From positions 3,329,501 to 3,393,500 of the forward strand of contig NZ_CP108581.1 of assembly GCF_036010665.1 (NCBI RefSeq): a DNA stretch of 64,000 bases. Direction: 5' to 3'. Position numbers and translations under genes: made by a program. Positions 53,491 through 62,852 of this stretch are shown piece by piece; positions within the stretch are counted from its first letter, which is position 1; each line of letters begins with the position of its first letter. This DNA comes from Microbispora sp. NBC_01189 (GTDB lineage: Bacteria; Actinomycetota; Actinomycetes; Streptosporangiales; Streptosporangiaceae). The notes under the pieces are model-generated. The model did no database searches and was not told the origin of the DNA. It saw only the letters and a program-made list of their open reading frames with translations.

Positions 53491-53643
53491 ATGACCAAGT
53501 GGGAATACGTCACGGTGCCGCTGCTCACCCATGCCACGAAGCAGATCCTGGACAACTGGGGTGAAGACGGGTGGGAGCTCGTCTCCGTCATCCCGGGGCC
53601 CAACCCGGAGCAGTTGGTCGCCTACATGAAGCGGCCCAAGTGA
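53491..53643 (+). CDS. DUF4177-like small protein
   Basis: 50 residues: KWEYVTVPLLTHATKQILD, then WGEDGWELVSVIPGPNPEQ. The WExxxVP...LNxxGxxGWELVxV pattern is DUF4177. It overlaps the RidA start (TGATG at 53641-53645). Small enough to be missed by annotation, but conserved at this site in actinobacteria. Function unknown. Confidence 0.85.
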   Translation: MTKWEYVTVPLLTHATKQILDNWGEDGWELVSVIPGPNPEQLVAYMKRPK

Positions 53644-54104
53644 TGGCCACTCCGGAGGAGCGCCTCGCCGATCTCGGGATCGAACTGCCCGAGGTCGTGC
53701 CTCCGCTGGCCGCGTACGTGCCGGCCGTGCGGACGGGCGGCCATGTGTACACCTCGGGCCAGCTTCCGCTGGTGAAGGGCGAGCTGAGCGCCACCGGCAA
53801 GGTCGGGGCCGAGGTCTCGCCCGAGGAGGCGAAGGAACAGGCGCGGATCTGCGCCGTCAACGCGCTGGCGGCCATCAGGGCCCTCGTCGGCGACCTGTCG
53901 CAGGTTGTCCGGATCGTGAAGGTGGTCGGGTTCGTCGCGAGCGCTCCCGGTTTCACCGGGCAGCCGCAGGTCGTCAACGGCGCGAGTGAACTGCTCGGCG
54001 AGGTGTTCGGCGAGGCAGGGGTGCACGCGCGGAGCGCCGTCGGCGTGGCGGTCCTGCCGCTCGACGCGGCCGTGGAGGTGGAGGTCGTCGCGGAGGTCCG
54101 CTGA
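53643..54104 (+). CDS. RidA-family deaminase-like protein
   Basis: 153 residues. YVPAVRTGGHVYTSGQLPLV at the N-terminus and the ARSAVGVAVLPLDAAVEVEV end are the YjgF/RidA fold. RidA proteins hydrolyse reactive enamines/imines from amino acid metabolism. The conserved Arg in the RSAVGV motif is present. Coupled to the DUF4177 gene; corresponds to Rv3678c. Confidence 0.88.
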   Translation: MATPEERLADLGIELPEVVPPLAAYVPAVRTGGHVYTSGQLPLVKGELSATGKVGAEVSPEEAKEQARICAVNALAAIRALVGDLSQVVRIVKVVGFVASAPGFTGQPQVVNGASELLGEVFGEAGVHARSAVGVAVLPLDAAVEVEVVAEVR

Positions 54105-54199
54105 CCGCGGTAGCAAGGACCCGTCGATTGCGGTCACGGGACGGCGTACGGGAGCATGGGGCCGGTCGAACCGATCCTTGTTCTGGTTGGGAGGGCTCC

Positions 54200-55060
54200 A
54201 TGGGGGTTCCGCTGCCGGGTCGTCTCGGCGAGCGGGCGCGGGAGATCCTGGCCGGCCGCCTGGCTCCCGTCCCGGCCCGTGACGCGGCCACGGTGGTGCT
54301 GCTCCGCGACGACCCCCTTGAGGTGTATCTCCTCAGGCGGCAGGCGACGATGGCCTTCGCGGCCGGCGCCTACGTGTTCCCCGGCGGGTCGGTCGACCCC
54401 AGGGACGCCGACCAGGCCGTGGCCTGGGCCGGCCCCTCGCCCGCCGGGTGGGGTGAGATCCTCCGGACCGGCGAGAGCACGGCGCGCGGCCTCGTCTGCG
54501 CCGCCGTACGGGAGACGTTCGAGGAGTCGGGCGTGCTCCTCGCCGGGCCGGGCCCGCGGACCGTGGTGACCGACACCACCGGCGACGACTGGGAGGCCGA
54601 CCGCCTCGCGCTGATCGCGCGCACGCTGTCGTTCGCCGAGTTCCTCGACCGGCGGGGGCTGGTGCTGCGGTCCGACCTGCTCAAGGCGTGGGGGCACTGG
54701 ATCACCCCGGTCATGGAGACCCGGCGGTTCGACACCCGCTTCTTCGTGGCCGCGCTGCCGTCCGGGCAGCGTACGCGCGACGTGGGCGGTGAGGCGTCCG
54801 AGGTGGCCTGGATGCGGCCCGGGGACGCCCTGGCCGCCGCGCGGGACCGTACGGTGTTCCTGATGCCGCCGACCTTCCGGACGTTGACCGAGATCGCCGC
54901 TTTCGAGACGATCGGCGATGTGCTGTCCTGTCCCCGGTCGATCACGACCATCGTGCCCGCCCCCGCCGAGGTGGACGGCCGGATGGTGCTGGTGATCCCC
55001 GAGGAGATCCCCGAGGAGATCCCCGCGCGGTTCCCCGAGGCCGGGAGAGCGGGCACGTGA
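54200..55060 (+). CDS. NUDIX hydrolase
   Basis: 286 residues. [12 protein letters not shown] and [15 protein letters not shown] are the two halves of a NUDIX box, separated by a 40-residue insertion (GWGEILRTG...), as in NUDT19-like CoA diphosphatases. ATG 54200 follows GGGAGGG. The C-terminus has a duplicated PEEIPEEIP stretch. Its stop overlaps GTG of the next gene. Confidence 0.82.
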   Translation: MGVPLPGRLGERAREILAGRLAPVPARDAATVVLLRDDPLEVYLLRRQATMAFAAGAYVFPGGSVDPRDADQAVAWAGPSPAGWGEILRTGESTARGLVCAAVRETFEESGVLLAGPGPRTVVTDTTGDDWEADRLALIARTLSFAEFLDRRGLVLRSDLLKAWGHWITPVMETRRFDTRFFVAALPSGQRTRDVGGEASEVAWMRPGDALAAARDRTVFLMPPTFRTLTEIAAFETIGDVLSCPRSITTIVPAPAEVDGRMVLVIPEEIPEEIPARFPEAGRAGT

Positions 55061-55860
55061 GCGGCCTGCGCATCCCCCTGGACGGTGCGGAGGGCCCGGA
55101 CGGCGCGGGCACGGCGACCGCCGTGAACGTGCTGGCGCCCAACCCGTCGCCGATGACCCTCGACGGCACCAACACCTGGATCGTCGGCGGAGCGGACGCC
55201 GTGCTGGTCGTCGATCCCGGGCCGGACGACGAGGCGCACCTGCGGCGGGTCGCCGAGGGGGTGGCCGGCCGCCGGGTGACGGCCGTACTGCTCACGCACG
55301 GGCACGCCGACCACAGCGACGGGGCGGGCCCGCTCGCGCGCCTGCTCGGCGCTCCGGTGCGGGCGCTCGACCCCCGGCACCGCCTGGGCGAGGAGGGCCT
55401 GGACGACGGCGACGTCGTCACGGCGGGCGACGTGGAGGTCAGGGTCGTCGCCACGCCGGGGCACTCGTTCGACTCACTGTGCTTCTGGCTGCCCGGCGAC
55501 CGGGCGATGCTCACCGGAGACACCGTCCTCGGCCGGGGGACGACGATGATCGCTCCCGACGGGGACCTCGGCGACTATCTGCGCAGCCTCGACAGGCTCA
55601 GGCAGGGCGCGGAACTGCTGGAGGCCACCGCGCTGCTGCCCGGCCACGGCCCCGTCCTGCCCGACCCGGCCGGGGTCCTGAACGCGTACGTCGTGCACCG
55701 CCGGATGAGGCTGGAGCAGGTCCGCGAGGCGATCCGCAGGGGCGCCAGGGACGCCCGGGAGATCGTCGAGATGATGTACGCCGACGTGGACCCGTCGCTG
55801 TGGCCGGCCGCGGAGATGTCGGTCGCGGCCCAGCTCGACTACCTCAAGACCACGCTCTAG
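55057..55860 (+). CDS. Metallo-beta-lactamase-fold hydrolase (LACTB2-like)
   Basis: 267 residues. Metal motif [14 protein letters not shown] (HXHXDH), [18 protein letters not shown] and LPGHGPVL follow in order. The C-terminal winged-helix-like part ([12 protein letters not shown]) is that of the LACTB2/Rv3677c group, RNA or thioester hydrolases. Co-translated with the NUDIX gene; 3' end overlaps that of crp by four bases. Confidence 0.87.
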   Translation: MSGLRIPLDGAEGPDGAGTATAVNVLAPNPSPMTLDGTNTWIVGGADAVLVVDPGPDDEAHLRRVAEGVAGRRVTAVLLTHGHADHSDGAGPLARLLGAPVRALDPRHRLGEEGLDDGDVVTAGDVEVRVVATPGHSFDSLCFWLPGDRAMLTGDTVLGRGTTMIAPDGDLGDYLRSLDRLRQGAELLEATALLPGHGPVLPDPAGVLNAYVVHRRMRLEQVREAIRRGARDAREIVEMMYADVDPSLWPAAEMSVAAQLDYLKTTL

Positions 55861-56537
55861 CGAGAGCGGTTGAAGAGCCGCTCCCTGTCCATGATCACGA
55901 CAGCCTTGGCCTCGATGCGCAGCCAGCCGCGCTGGGCGAAGTCGGCCAGCGCCTTGTTGACCGTCTCGCGCGAGGCGCCCACGAGCTGGGCCAGCTCCTC
56001 CTGCGTGAGGTCGTGGTGCACCCGGATGCCGTCGTCGGTCTTGTGGCCGAAGCGGTCGGCGAGGTCGAGAAGCTGCTTGGCGACCCGGCCGGGCACGTCG
56101 GTGAAGACGAGGTCGGCGAGCACGTCGTTGGTGCGGCGCAGCCGCTGCGCGAGAGCGCGCAGCAGGTGGAGGGCGACCTCGGGCCGTCCGGTCAGCCACG
56201 GGCGGAGGTCGTCGTGGCCGAGCCCGGCGAGGCGGACGTCGGTCAGCGCGATCGCCGAGGCGGTGCGGGGGCGGGGATCGAACAGCGACAGCTCGCCGAA
56301 CATCTCGCCCGGGCCGAGCACGCTGAGCAGGTTCTCCCGGCCGTCGGGCGCGGTGCGCGCCAGCTTGATCTTGCCTTCGAGCACCACGTAGAGCCGGTCG
56401 CCCGTCTCGTTCTCATTGAAGAGGGTGCGCCCCTTGGGCAGCTCCACCTCGGTGATGCTCGTCCGCAGCGCCGCGGCGCTCTCGCGGTCGAGCGCGGAGA
56501 ACAGCGGCGCCTTGCTCAGTACTTCCTCGGTGCTCAC
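55857..56537 (-). CDS. crp: Crp/Fnr-family regulator
   Basis: 226 residues. cNMP-binding barrel with [19 protein letters not shown] (phosphate-binding cassette), a long dimer helix, and [22 protein letters not shown]. It matches actinobacterial Crp (Rv3676, SCO3571), a global cAMP-responsive regulator. ATG 56537 follows AAGGAGG. A TGTGA half-site at 56588-56592 lies in its promoter. Confidence 0.92.
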   Translation of the reverse strand: MSTEEVLSKAPLFSALDRESAAALRTSITEVELPKGRTLFNENETGDRLYVVLEGKIKLARTAPDGRENLLSVLGPGEMFGELSLFDPRPRTASAIALTDVRLAGLGHDDLRPWLTGRPEVALHLLRALAQRLRRTNDVLADLVFTDVPGRVAKQLLDLADRFGHKTDDGIRVHHDLTQEELAQLVGASRETVNKALADFAQRGWLRIEAKAVVIMDRERLFNRSR

Positions 56538-56888
56538 GGTGCCTCCTTGCTGCGGGCGCGCTCGGTCGCCGGCTCCGTGCTAGCCATTGTGACCCACACC
56601 CTTCCCGGCGCATTACGGGGTGTCCTGTTGCGTCGTACGAGCGCCGGCCCCGGCTCGCAGTCGCGTGCGTCGCGTATGGCGAAACTAGACAATCTTCGCG
56701 AAACCCATCCTGACGCCCATCCCGCGCTCGACCGGCTCGGGCGGCCGGTCGTCCCCCTACGGGCACAGTGTATTGCGCTGCGTACGGACAAATTGGCAAA
56801 TACAGGCAGCATATGCGGCATGTATGACAAGGCGGTCGGCGCAGCGGGACGGGAGGTGGGCGGTCGCCGGAGGGCCTACGCTTGCGGC
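56538..56888. promoter_or_regulatory. crp-nth divergent intergenic region with 26-bp dyad
   Basis: 351 bp without a gene. At 56800-56825, left half ATACAGGCAGCAT and right half ATGCGGCATGTAT match as inverted repeats at 11 of 13 positions, in a locally AT-rich stretch 64 bp before nth. TGTGA (56588-56592) could be a Crp half-site. Confidence 0.5.
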
Positions 56889-57638
56889 ATGGCGACGAAC
56901 CCGGCCGCGAGCACGGCTGTCCCGCGACGGCGCCGACGCGAGGCGGAGACCCGCCTGGGCCTGGTGCGGCGAGCGCGGCGGATCAACCGGATCCTGGCCG
57001 AGACCTACCCCGACGCCCACTGCGAGCTGGACTTCGGGAATCCGCTGGAGCTGCTGGTCGCCACGATCCTCTCGGCGCAGTGCACCGACAAGAGGGTCAA
57101 CATGGTCACGCCGGTGCTCTTCGCCAAGTACCGGACGGCGGCCGACTACGCGGGCGCCGACCGCGCCGAGCTCGAAGAGATCATCAAGTCGACCGGGTTC
57201 TTCCGGGCGAAGGCCAACAGCATCATCGGGATGGCGCAGGCCCTCTGCGAGAGCCACGAGGGGGAGGTCCCCGGCAGGCTCGCCGACCTGGTCAAGCTGC
57301 CCGGCGTGGGCCGCAAGACCGCGAACGTCGTGCTCGGCAACGCCTTCGACGTGCCCGGCATCACCGTCGACACGCACTTCCAGCGGCTGACGCGACGGTT
57401 CGGCTGGACGACCGAGACCGATCCGGTCAAGATCGAGCATGAGGTCGGGGAGCTGATCCCCAAGTCGGAGTGGACCATGCTGTCCCATCGGCTGATCTGG
57501 CACGGCCGGCGCGTCTGCCACGCCCGCAGGCCCGCCTGCGGCGCGTGCCCCCTCGCCGCGCTCTGCCCGTCGTACGGCACCGGCCCCACCGATCCGGAGG
57601 AGGCCCGCAAGTTGCTCAGGGCGGGCCCGTTCTCCTGA
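56889..57638 (+). CDS. nth: Endonuclease III (base-excision repair glycosylase/lyase)
   Basis: 249 residues. Helix-hairpin-helix [14 protein letters not shown] with the catalytic Lys, catalytic Asp in [10 protein letters not shown], and the [4Fe-4S] loop with Cys spaced 6-2-5 ([17 protein letters not shown]). It removes oxidised pyrimidines and nicks abasic sites. The frame is open far upstream, but ATG 56889 starts the recognisable protein, with a basic leader [11 protein letters not shown]. Confidence 0.93.
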   Translation: MATNPAASTAVPRRRRREAETRLGLVRRARRINRILAETYPDAHCELDFGNPLELLVATILSAQCTDKRVNMVTPVLFAKYRTAADYAGADRAELEEIIKSTGFFRAKANSIIGMAQALCESHEGEVPGRLADLVKLPGVGRKTANVVLGNAFDVPGITVDTHFQRLTRRFGWTTETDPVKIEHEVGELIPKSEWTMLSHRLIWHGRRVCHARRPACGACPLAALCPSYGTGPTDPEEARKLLRAGPFS

Positions 57639-57683
57639 CGTTTCCCGGCGCCGGTGGCGGGGAGTCCGGTGACGGCGCGTCCC

Positions 57684-57760
57684 CGGCGGGAAGCCGGTGA
57701 CGAGCCGGCAGGAAACCGGTGGGAAGCCGGTGGGAAACCGGTGGCAAGTTGGTGGGAAGC
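57684..57760. repeat. Seven 11-bp tandem repeats between nth and a NUDIX gene
   Basis: Contiguous units of consensus CGGTGGGAARC: CGGCGGGAAGC, CGGTGACGAGC, CGGCAGGAAAC, CGGTGGGAAGC, CGGTGGGAAAC, CGGTGGCAAGT, TGGTGGGAAGC. An eighth partial unit follows. Confidence 0.85.
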
Positions 57761-57855
57761 TGGCACCCCCGCCGATGGTTGTACGGCACACCCGGCCGGC
57801 GCACGCCCGTGTGGCCGGTCGCCCCGACGATGTGCCCGACGATGTGGAGGTGGTC

Positions 57856-58518
57856 GTGGTGGAGTTGGTCGCGGCTCCCGACTGGCTGTCCCAGCTCGCC
57901 GCGAAGGCCGCGCACAGCCCTGTCCCCACCGCGCTGCGGCCGCCCGCGAACGGCGCCGGTCGCTCGGCGGCGGTCCTGTTGCTGTTCGGCGAGGGGCCGC
58001 AGGGCCCGGACGTCCTGCTCATCCAGCGCAGCTCCAAGGGCAGGGTGCACGCCGGCCAGCCCGCGTTCCCCGGCGGCGGCGTCGACCCCTGCGACGACGG
58101 CCCGGTCGGCGCGGCCCTGCGGGAGGCCGGGGAGGAGACCGGCCTCGACCCCGCCGGCGTCGAGGTCGTCGGCACCATGCCCGAGCTCTACATCTGGCAC
58201 AGCGACAACCGGGTGACGCCGGTGCTCGGCTGGTGGCATACGCCGTGCGCCGTGCACGCGGCCTCTCCCGACGAGGTCGAGACCGTCGAGCGGGTCCCGA
58301 TCGCCGAGCTGGTCGACCCCGCCAACCGGCTGCGGCTGCGCCACCCGCGCGGAGTGGTCCCGTCCGTGGCGTTCCGCGTACGCGGCCTGCTCGTGTGGGG
58401 CTTCACCGCCGGCGTGCTCGACGGCGTGCTGACCGCGGCCGGTTTCGAACGGCCGTGGGACCGTTCACGGATCGAGGACCTGCCCCCCGAGATCGTCGAC
58501 CTGGCCGCGCGACGCTGA
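57856..58518 (+). CDS. NUDIX hydrolase, CoA pyrophosphatase type
   Basis: 220 residues. AGQPAFPGGGVDPCDDG and REAGEETGLDP make the NUDIX box with the CoA-specific leader VLLIQRSSKGRVHAGQPAFP. It likely cleaves CoA or acyl-CoA to phosphopantetheine and 3',5'-ADP. GTG 57856 is chosen because GGAGG lies five bases upstream and the protein then begins at the conserved APDWLSQL; ATG 57775 would add 27 residues next to the repeats. Counterpart of Rv3672c. Confidence 0.85.
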   Translation: MVELVAAPDWLSQLAAKAAHSPVPTALRPPANGAGRSAAVLLLFGEGPQGPDVLLIQRSSKGRVHAGQPAFPGGGVDPCDDGPVGAALREAGEETGLDPAGVEVVGTMPELYIWHSDNRVTPVLGWWHTPCAVHAASPDEVETVERVPIAELVDPANRLRLRHPRGVVPSVAFRVRGLLVWGFTAGVLDGVLTAAGFERPWDRSRIEDLPPEIVDLAARR

Positions 58519-59100
58519 GCTTCGCTTCGCGGGCGCGGCGTTCGGCGCCAGGCCGTTCAGGGAGAGGCCGAGCGCGGCCCAGTCGGCGACATCCTCGTCC
58601 GTGTCGGCCGCCAGGCGGCGCAGCGCCGCCAGTCCCGCGGCGTCGGGCGGGTCGCCCATGACGTGCGGAAGGGCGTAGGCCGCGCCGTACCTGACCGTGG
58701 AGTGCCCGTGCCCCGCGAGGTCGATCACGGACGGCAGCGCGCGCCCGTCGCACAGGTGACCGAAGGCGATCAGCACGGAGTAGAGCACCCTCAGATCGTC
58801 CTCGTCCGCCGCCAGCGCGCGGAGCACGGGCAGCGTGCGGTCCCTGAACGGATGGTTCCGGCCGACCTCGCCGAGGATGTCGGCCCCCAGCACCCGCTCC
58901 GCCGGATCCGCGCTCGCGCACAGCCGCCGGGCGACGGCGAAGGTCTCCGGGTCGCCGCGCGCCAGTAGCATGGTGATCATCCGCCACCTCACCGGCCCGT
59001 CCGGGTCCGTGTCGGTGAGCGCGAGCCTGATCAGCTCGTGCGCGGGCTCCGCGCCGCCGTCGCGGTCCCCAGCCGCGGGTGGCCGTTCCGATACCCCCAT
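58465..59100 (-). CDS. HEAT-repeat protein
   Basis: 211 residues from ATG 59100. Paired helices with HEAT features: DPAERVLGADILGEVGRN, LRVLYSVLIAFGHL, STVRYGAAYALPHVMG, DEDVADWAALGLSLNGL. It is probably a scaffold. The 3' end overlaps the NUDIX gene by 54 bp on the other strand. Partner unknown. Confidence 0.75.
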   Translation of the reverse strand: MGVSERPPAAGDRDGGAEPAHELIRLALTDTDPDGPVRWRMITMLLARGDPETFAVARRLCASADPAERVLGADILGEVGRNHPFRDRTLPVLRALAADEDDLRVLYSVLIAFGHLCDGRALPSVIDLAGHGHSTVRYGAAYALPHVMGDPPDAAGLAALRRLAADTDEDVADWAALGLSLNGLAPNAAPAKRSSASRGQVDDLGGQVLDP

Positions 59101-59171
59101 GGCGTCACGATATCGATGAGACTCCCGGGACGCCCGCACGACGAAAGGCGTGGCTGGATACCGTGGTAGTT

Positions 59172-60356
59172 GTGAGCGGCGATCTTCTGGATCTCATCCT
59201 GATCGGCCTGGTTGTGGCCTTCGCGGTGTCCGGCTATCGGCAGGGTTTCATCATCGGGGCCTTCAGCTTCATCGGATTCGTCGGTGGCGCCGTTCTGGGG
59301 ATGTTCATCGCGCCGCCGCTGGCCGGGGCGATCGTGAGCGGCGACACCGAGCGGGCGCTGCTGGCGATCGTGATCGTCTTCCTGGCCGCGACCATCGGGC
59401 AGTTCGCGTCCTCGACCATCGGCGCCGTCGCCCGCAGCCACGTCACCTGGGAGCCCGCCCGGACGGTCGACGCGTTCGGCGGGTCGGTGGCCAGCGGTCT
59501 GTCGGTCCTGGTCATCGCCTGGCTCATCGGCTCGCTCATGGTCTCGATGAGCTTCGCGCTCATCAAGGAGCAGATCAACGGCTCACTGGTGCTGCAGACC
59601 GTCGACGAGGCCATCCCGGACGGCGTACGGGCCCTGCAGAAGCCTTTCAGGGACTTCGTGGAGACCTCCGACTGGCCGCAGGTCATCACCTCCATCGGCG
59701 GCCAGAACGTGGCGCCGCCGGACCAGACCCTGATCAACGCCAGCCCCTCCCTGGTCCGGGCCCGCCGGGCGATCGTCAAGGTGCAGGGCACCGCGCCAAG
59801 CTGCCGCAAGCGCATCGAGGGGACGGGATTCGTCTACGCCCGGCAGCGGATCATGACCAACGCCCACGTCGTCGCCGGGGTAACCGAGGGACTGCGGGTG
59901 ACGGACTTCCGTGGTGACCAGCACGACGCCCGGGTGGTCCTGTACAACCCCGAACGCGACATCGCGGTGCTTTTCGTCCCCGACCTCCAGATCGGCACGC
60001 TGCGCTTCGACACGGTCGCCAGAAGGGGCGACAGCGCGGTCATCGCCGGATATCCGAAGGACCAGGGCTTCACCCCGCTCGCCGCGCGGATCAGGGTCAA
60101 GCAGCGCGCCGAGATGTACGACATCTACAACAGGCGGAAGGTTGAGCGCGAGGTCTACGCCATCCGGGGCAAGGTGCAGCCGGGCAACTCGGGCGGGCCG
60201 CTGCTGAGCCCGGACGGCAAGGTGTTCGGGGTGATCTTCGCCGCCGCGACCGACACGCCGGAGACGGGCTTCGCCATGACGGCCGAGGAGGTCCTGCCCG
60301 ACGCCCAGGACGGCACGCACGCGGTCGGCCCGGTGAGCACCGAGGGCTGCGACTGA
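59172..60356 (+). CDS. marP: MarP-like membrane-bound serine protease
   Basis: 394 residues from GTG 59172 (GTG 59163 possible). CvpA-like N-terminus with four helices (to about 135), then a trypsin-fold periplasmic domain: His in MTNAHVVAG, Asp in NPERDIAVL, Ser in PGNSGGPLL. MarP (Rv3671c) protects mycobacteria from acid and oxidative stress by activating peptidoglycan hydrolases; the gene order here is the same. Confidence 0.88.
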   Translation: MSGDLLDLILIGLVVAFAVSGYRQGFIIGAFSFIGFVGGAVLGMFIAPPLAGAIVSGDTERALLAIVIVFLAATIGQFASSTIGAVARSHVTWEPARTVDAFGGSVASGLSVLVIAWLIGSLMVSMSFALIKEQINGSLVLQTVDEAIPDGVRALQKPFRDFVETSDWPQVITSIGGQNVAPPDQTLINASPSLVRARRAIVKVQGTAPSCRKRIEGTGFVYARQRIMTNAHVVAGVTEGLRVTDFRGDQHDARVVLYNPERDIAVLFVPDLQIGTLRFDTVARRGDSAVIAGYPKDQGFTPLAARIRVKQRAEMYDIYNRRKVEREVYAIRGKVQPGNSGGPLLSPDGKVFGVIFAAATDTPETGFAMTAEEVLPDAQDGTHAVGPVSTEGCD

Positions 60357-60415
60357 GCCCCCCGCCGCGTCCAGCACTCTCCCCCCGGCTCATCGCCCCC
60401 CCCGCTCATCGCCCG

Positions 60416-60457
60416 CCGCGTCAGGCCGGCCGCGTCAGGCCGGCCGCGTCAGGCTCC
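60416..60457. repeat. 14-bp tandem repeat
   Basis: CCGCGTCAGGCCGG is present about three times head to tail between the convergent marP and DUF309 genes; GGCCGGCC junctions could fold. It may act as a terminator. Confidence 0.6.
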
Positions 60458-60481
60458 GCAGGGGCAGGGCGGGCCGAGCTT

Positions 60482-60967
60482 TCAGGGCTCTGCGGGGGTC
60501 AGGAGGGAGCGGACGGCGGAGACGGCGGCGTCGGCGTCGGCGTCTCCCTCGTCGATCGCGGTCGTGATCGCGTCGGCCTGTACGGCGAGCGCCCGCAGGT
60601 CCAGGCCGAAGGGCCGGGTCGACCCGTACGCGCCGAGACGGGCGGAGCCACGGGTCAGCAGGGCGGCGGCGCCGGGAAGGTTGCCGCGCTGCAGGTGCGT
60701 GAGACCGACGCAGATCTGGGCCAGCCCCTGCCACAGCTCGCGTTCCTCGTCGGGGCCGGTCTTCCAGCGGGCCTCCAGCACCTCGTGCGCGTGGAACGGG
60801 CGTCCGTCGGCGAGTAGGCTCCGGGCCTGCTCCAGCGCCTCCTCCGGGCCGGGGGCGTAGTCGTCGGGCACGCGGGGAACCCCTTCGGCCCCCCGGGGCA
60901 GTGGCCTGCCGTACTCGTCACGAGGGCGTGCGTTGCGGGGACGTCCCGCTTCGTCACGGTCACGCAT
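60482..60967 (-). CDS. DUF309 protein
   Basis: 161 residues from ATG 60967, behind AGGAGAGACC. FHAHEVLEARWKTGPDEERE is the DUF309 signature, with GLAQICVGLTHLQRGN following. The fold is a small all-helix bundle; role unknown. The first 50 residues are charged and low-complexity. Confidence 0.82.
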   Translation of the reverse strand: MRDRDEAGRPRNARPRDEYGRPLPRGAEGVPRVPDDYAPGPEEALEQARSLLADGRPFHAHEVLEARWKTGPDEERELWQGLAQICVGLTHLQRGNLPGAAALLTRGSARLGAYGSTRPFGLDLRALAVQADAITTAIDEGDADADAAVSAVRSLLTPAEP

Positions 60968-61152
60968 GGTCTCTCCTAGGGCGCGCGGGCGGTTCACGGC
61001 GACCGAAGGACCAGCGACCTTCCCGGCGAACGTGATAGATCAACCAGGAAGTTGGGCCACTTCAGGGCACATTTCTACTAGCTTCTTCAAGATCACGCGT
61101 AGGGTTCCCGGCCCTTGGCCACGGGTGGCGCGCACGTACGGCGGGGGCGGGA

Positions 61153-62073
61153 TCAGCGGTCGGGCTCGGGGTCGGCGAGCCAGGAGATCAGCTCGGTGTT
61201 GAACTGGCCGGGGCGTTCCTCGTGCGGGAAGTGCCCGGCGCCCTCGATCAGCCGCCACCGGTACGGCGCGGCGACGAACCGGCCGGAGCCCTGGGCGGTC
61301 CGCGGTAGGACGCAGGGGTCGAGCGCGCCGTGCAGCTGCAGCGTCGGGGCCTCGATCTCGGCGCGCATCTGCCGGGCGTAGCGGAAGCCGTCCGGGCGGA
61401 TCTGCGAACGGGCGAACCAGCGGTAGTACTCCAGGGCGCAGTGCGCCACGGTCGGGATCCGCATCGCGTCGCGGTACACGCGGGTGGCCCCGTCGCCCGG
61501 CCACTCCGGCCCGGCCCACCTGTCGATGAGCCGTCCCACGGCGGCGCCGCTCCGCCGGGCGAGCTTCCGCTCAGGGAGGAAGGGAAGCTGGAACCCCAGG
61601 CCGTGACGGCTGGCCCTGAGCTGCCCGAGCGGGTCGGTGAACAGGGCGGCGCGCATGCGCAGCGGGTGCGGCGCCGACACGGGGACCAGCCGTCGCACCA
61701 CCTTGGGATCGAGGACGCTCATCGTCCAGCCGAGGAGGCCGCCCCAGTCGTGACCCACCACGATCGCGCTCGTCTCGCCGAGTGCCCGCACCAGGCCGGC
61801 CGCGTCCACGGCCAGCGTGGGCAGGTCGTAGCCGCGTGGCGGCTTGTCGCTGCCGCCGTAGCCGCGCAGGTCGACGGCGACGGCGCGGTAGCCGGCCTCG
61901 GCCAGCGCCGGAAGCTGGTGCCGCCAGGTCCACCAGAACTGCGGGAACCCGTGCAGCAGCAGGATCAGCGGCCCGTCTCCGGCCTCCGCCACGTGGAACC
62001 GGACGCCGCCCGCGTGCACGACCCGGTGTGCCCAGGGGCCGTCGGCCTCGATCAGTGACTCGTCAGGGGACAT
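61153..62073 (-). CDS. Alpha/beta-hydrolase, EphE-like epoxide hydrolase
   Basis: 306 residues from ATG 62073. HGFPQFWWTWR (oxyanion), nucleophile Asp in VGHDWGGLLGW, acid in LDPCVLP and His in GAGHFPHEE. It resembles the EphE (Rv3670) group of soluble epoxide hydrolases, also next to marP. Its start overlaps the stop of the holin-like gene by 11 bp. Confidence 0.85.
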   Translation of the reverse strand: MSPDESLIEADGPWAHRVVHAGGVRFHVAEAGDGPLILLLHGFPQFWWTWRHQLPALAEAGYRAVAVDLRGYGGSDKPPRGYDLPTLAVDAAGLVRALGETSAIVVGHDWGGLLGWTMSVLDPKVVRRLVPVSAPHPLRMRAALFTDPLGQLRASRHGLGFQLPFLPERKLARRSGAAVGRLIDRWAGPEWPGDGATRVYRDAMRIPTVAHCALEYYRWFARSQIRPDGFRYARQMRAEIEAPTLQLHGALDPCVLPRTAQGSGRFVAAPYRWRLIEGAGHFPHEERPGQFNTELISWLADPEPDR

Positions 62074-62563
62074 CGCGGATGGACTCCCGGTGGGCGCCCA
62101 CCTGCCCGGCCGTCGGGCCGGTGTGGGGCGGCGGCGCGGGAGCCTCGCCCGCCATGGCGGGGACGGCGGCCGTCTCCGGCAGCGGTTCCTCCGCCTCCTC
62201 GGGGCCCGCGAGGCCACGCAGGCTGCGCATGGTGCGCTTCATCCCGGCCAGCCCCTTGAGCCGGCGGTAGCCGACGAAGACCAGCAGCCCGGCCATGAGG
62301 AGGTAGAAGACGGTGACGATGGTGAACGCGAGCCACGTGGCCAGCCCGAGCGCCACGAGGCCGTACGCGATCGCGAACGAGGCCAGGATCAGGCACAGGT
62401 GCCCCATGAAGGCCGCGGCGCCGAACATCCCGGCGGCCATCCCGACCCGCTTCGCGTCGAACTTGAGCTCGGCCTTCGCCAGCTCGATCTCCGACCGTAC
62501 GAGGGTCGAGATGTGATGGCTCGCCTGGGCGACCAGCGCGCCGAGCGATTCGTCCTCGGGCAT
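62063..62563 (-). CDS. Phage-holin-like membrane protein (DUF1469 family)
   Basis: 166 residues from ATG 62563 after AGGAGATCG. Amphipathic N-helix (LVAQASHHISTLVRSEIELAK cut at the family motif), two membrane helices (about 48-72, 78-100) and an acidic/Pro-rich tail. Despite the name it is a housekeeping membrane protein, the counterpart of Rv3669. Coupled to the hydrolase gene. Confidence 0.85.
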   Translation of the reverse strand: MPEDESLGALVAQASHHISTLVRSEIELAKAELKFDAKRVGMAAGMFGAAAFMGHLCLILASFAIAYGLVALGLATWLAFTIVTVFYLLMAGLLVFVGYRRLKGLAGMKRTMRSLRGLAGPEEAEEPLPETAAVPAMAGEAPAPPPHTGPTAGQVGAHRESIRDVP

Positions 62564-62797
62564 CAGCGATCTCCTATCTGCGACTATCAAACATCATCCC
62601 GTGTCCGTCCGCGCACGCGAACAGGAAGACCCTCACCTGTGGACAACCTCGGCCCGCCGGGCGGGCATGCGGGGACCTGCCCACCGGGGGCGGGATTATG
62701 AGGCCGAAGGCGATCCGGCTCTCTCCCCGTCATGACGGGTCACCACCGGAAAGCCGGGACGGAGCCGGGCCCGAGCCGGGCCCGAGCCGGGACGGAG

Positions 62798-62826
62798 AAG
62801 GCGTGGACGCGTCTCGTCCACGCCTT
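62798..62826 (-). terminator. Terminator hairpin downstream of acs
   Basis: AAGGCGTGGACG and its exact complement (12-bp arms) enclose CGTCT, 27 bp past the acs stop. Just beyond it CCGGGCCCGAG repeats twice (about 62764-62785). Confidence 0.65.
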
Positions 62827-62852
62827 CCGCGATCCGCCCGCGGGCCGGTGGA

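Noticed and set aside
55479-57638. A 719-residue protein ending in endonuclease III
   Set aside because: The upstream part is antisense to crp and the MBL gene; homology begins at ATG 56889.
62063-62563. Prophage holin
   Set aside because: No phage genes around it; it is the housekeeping DUF1469-type gene found beside EphE and acs in actinobacteria.
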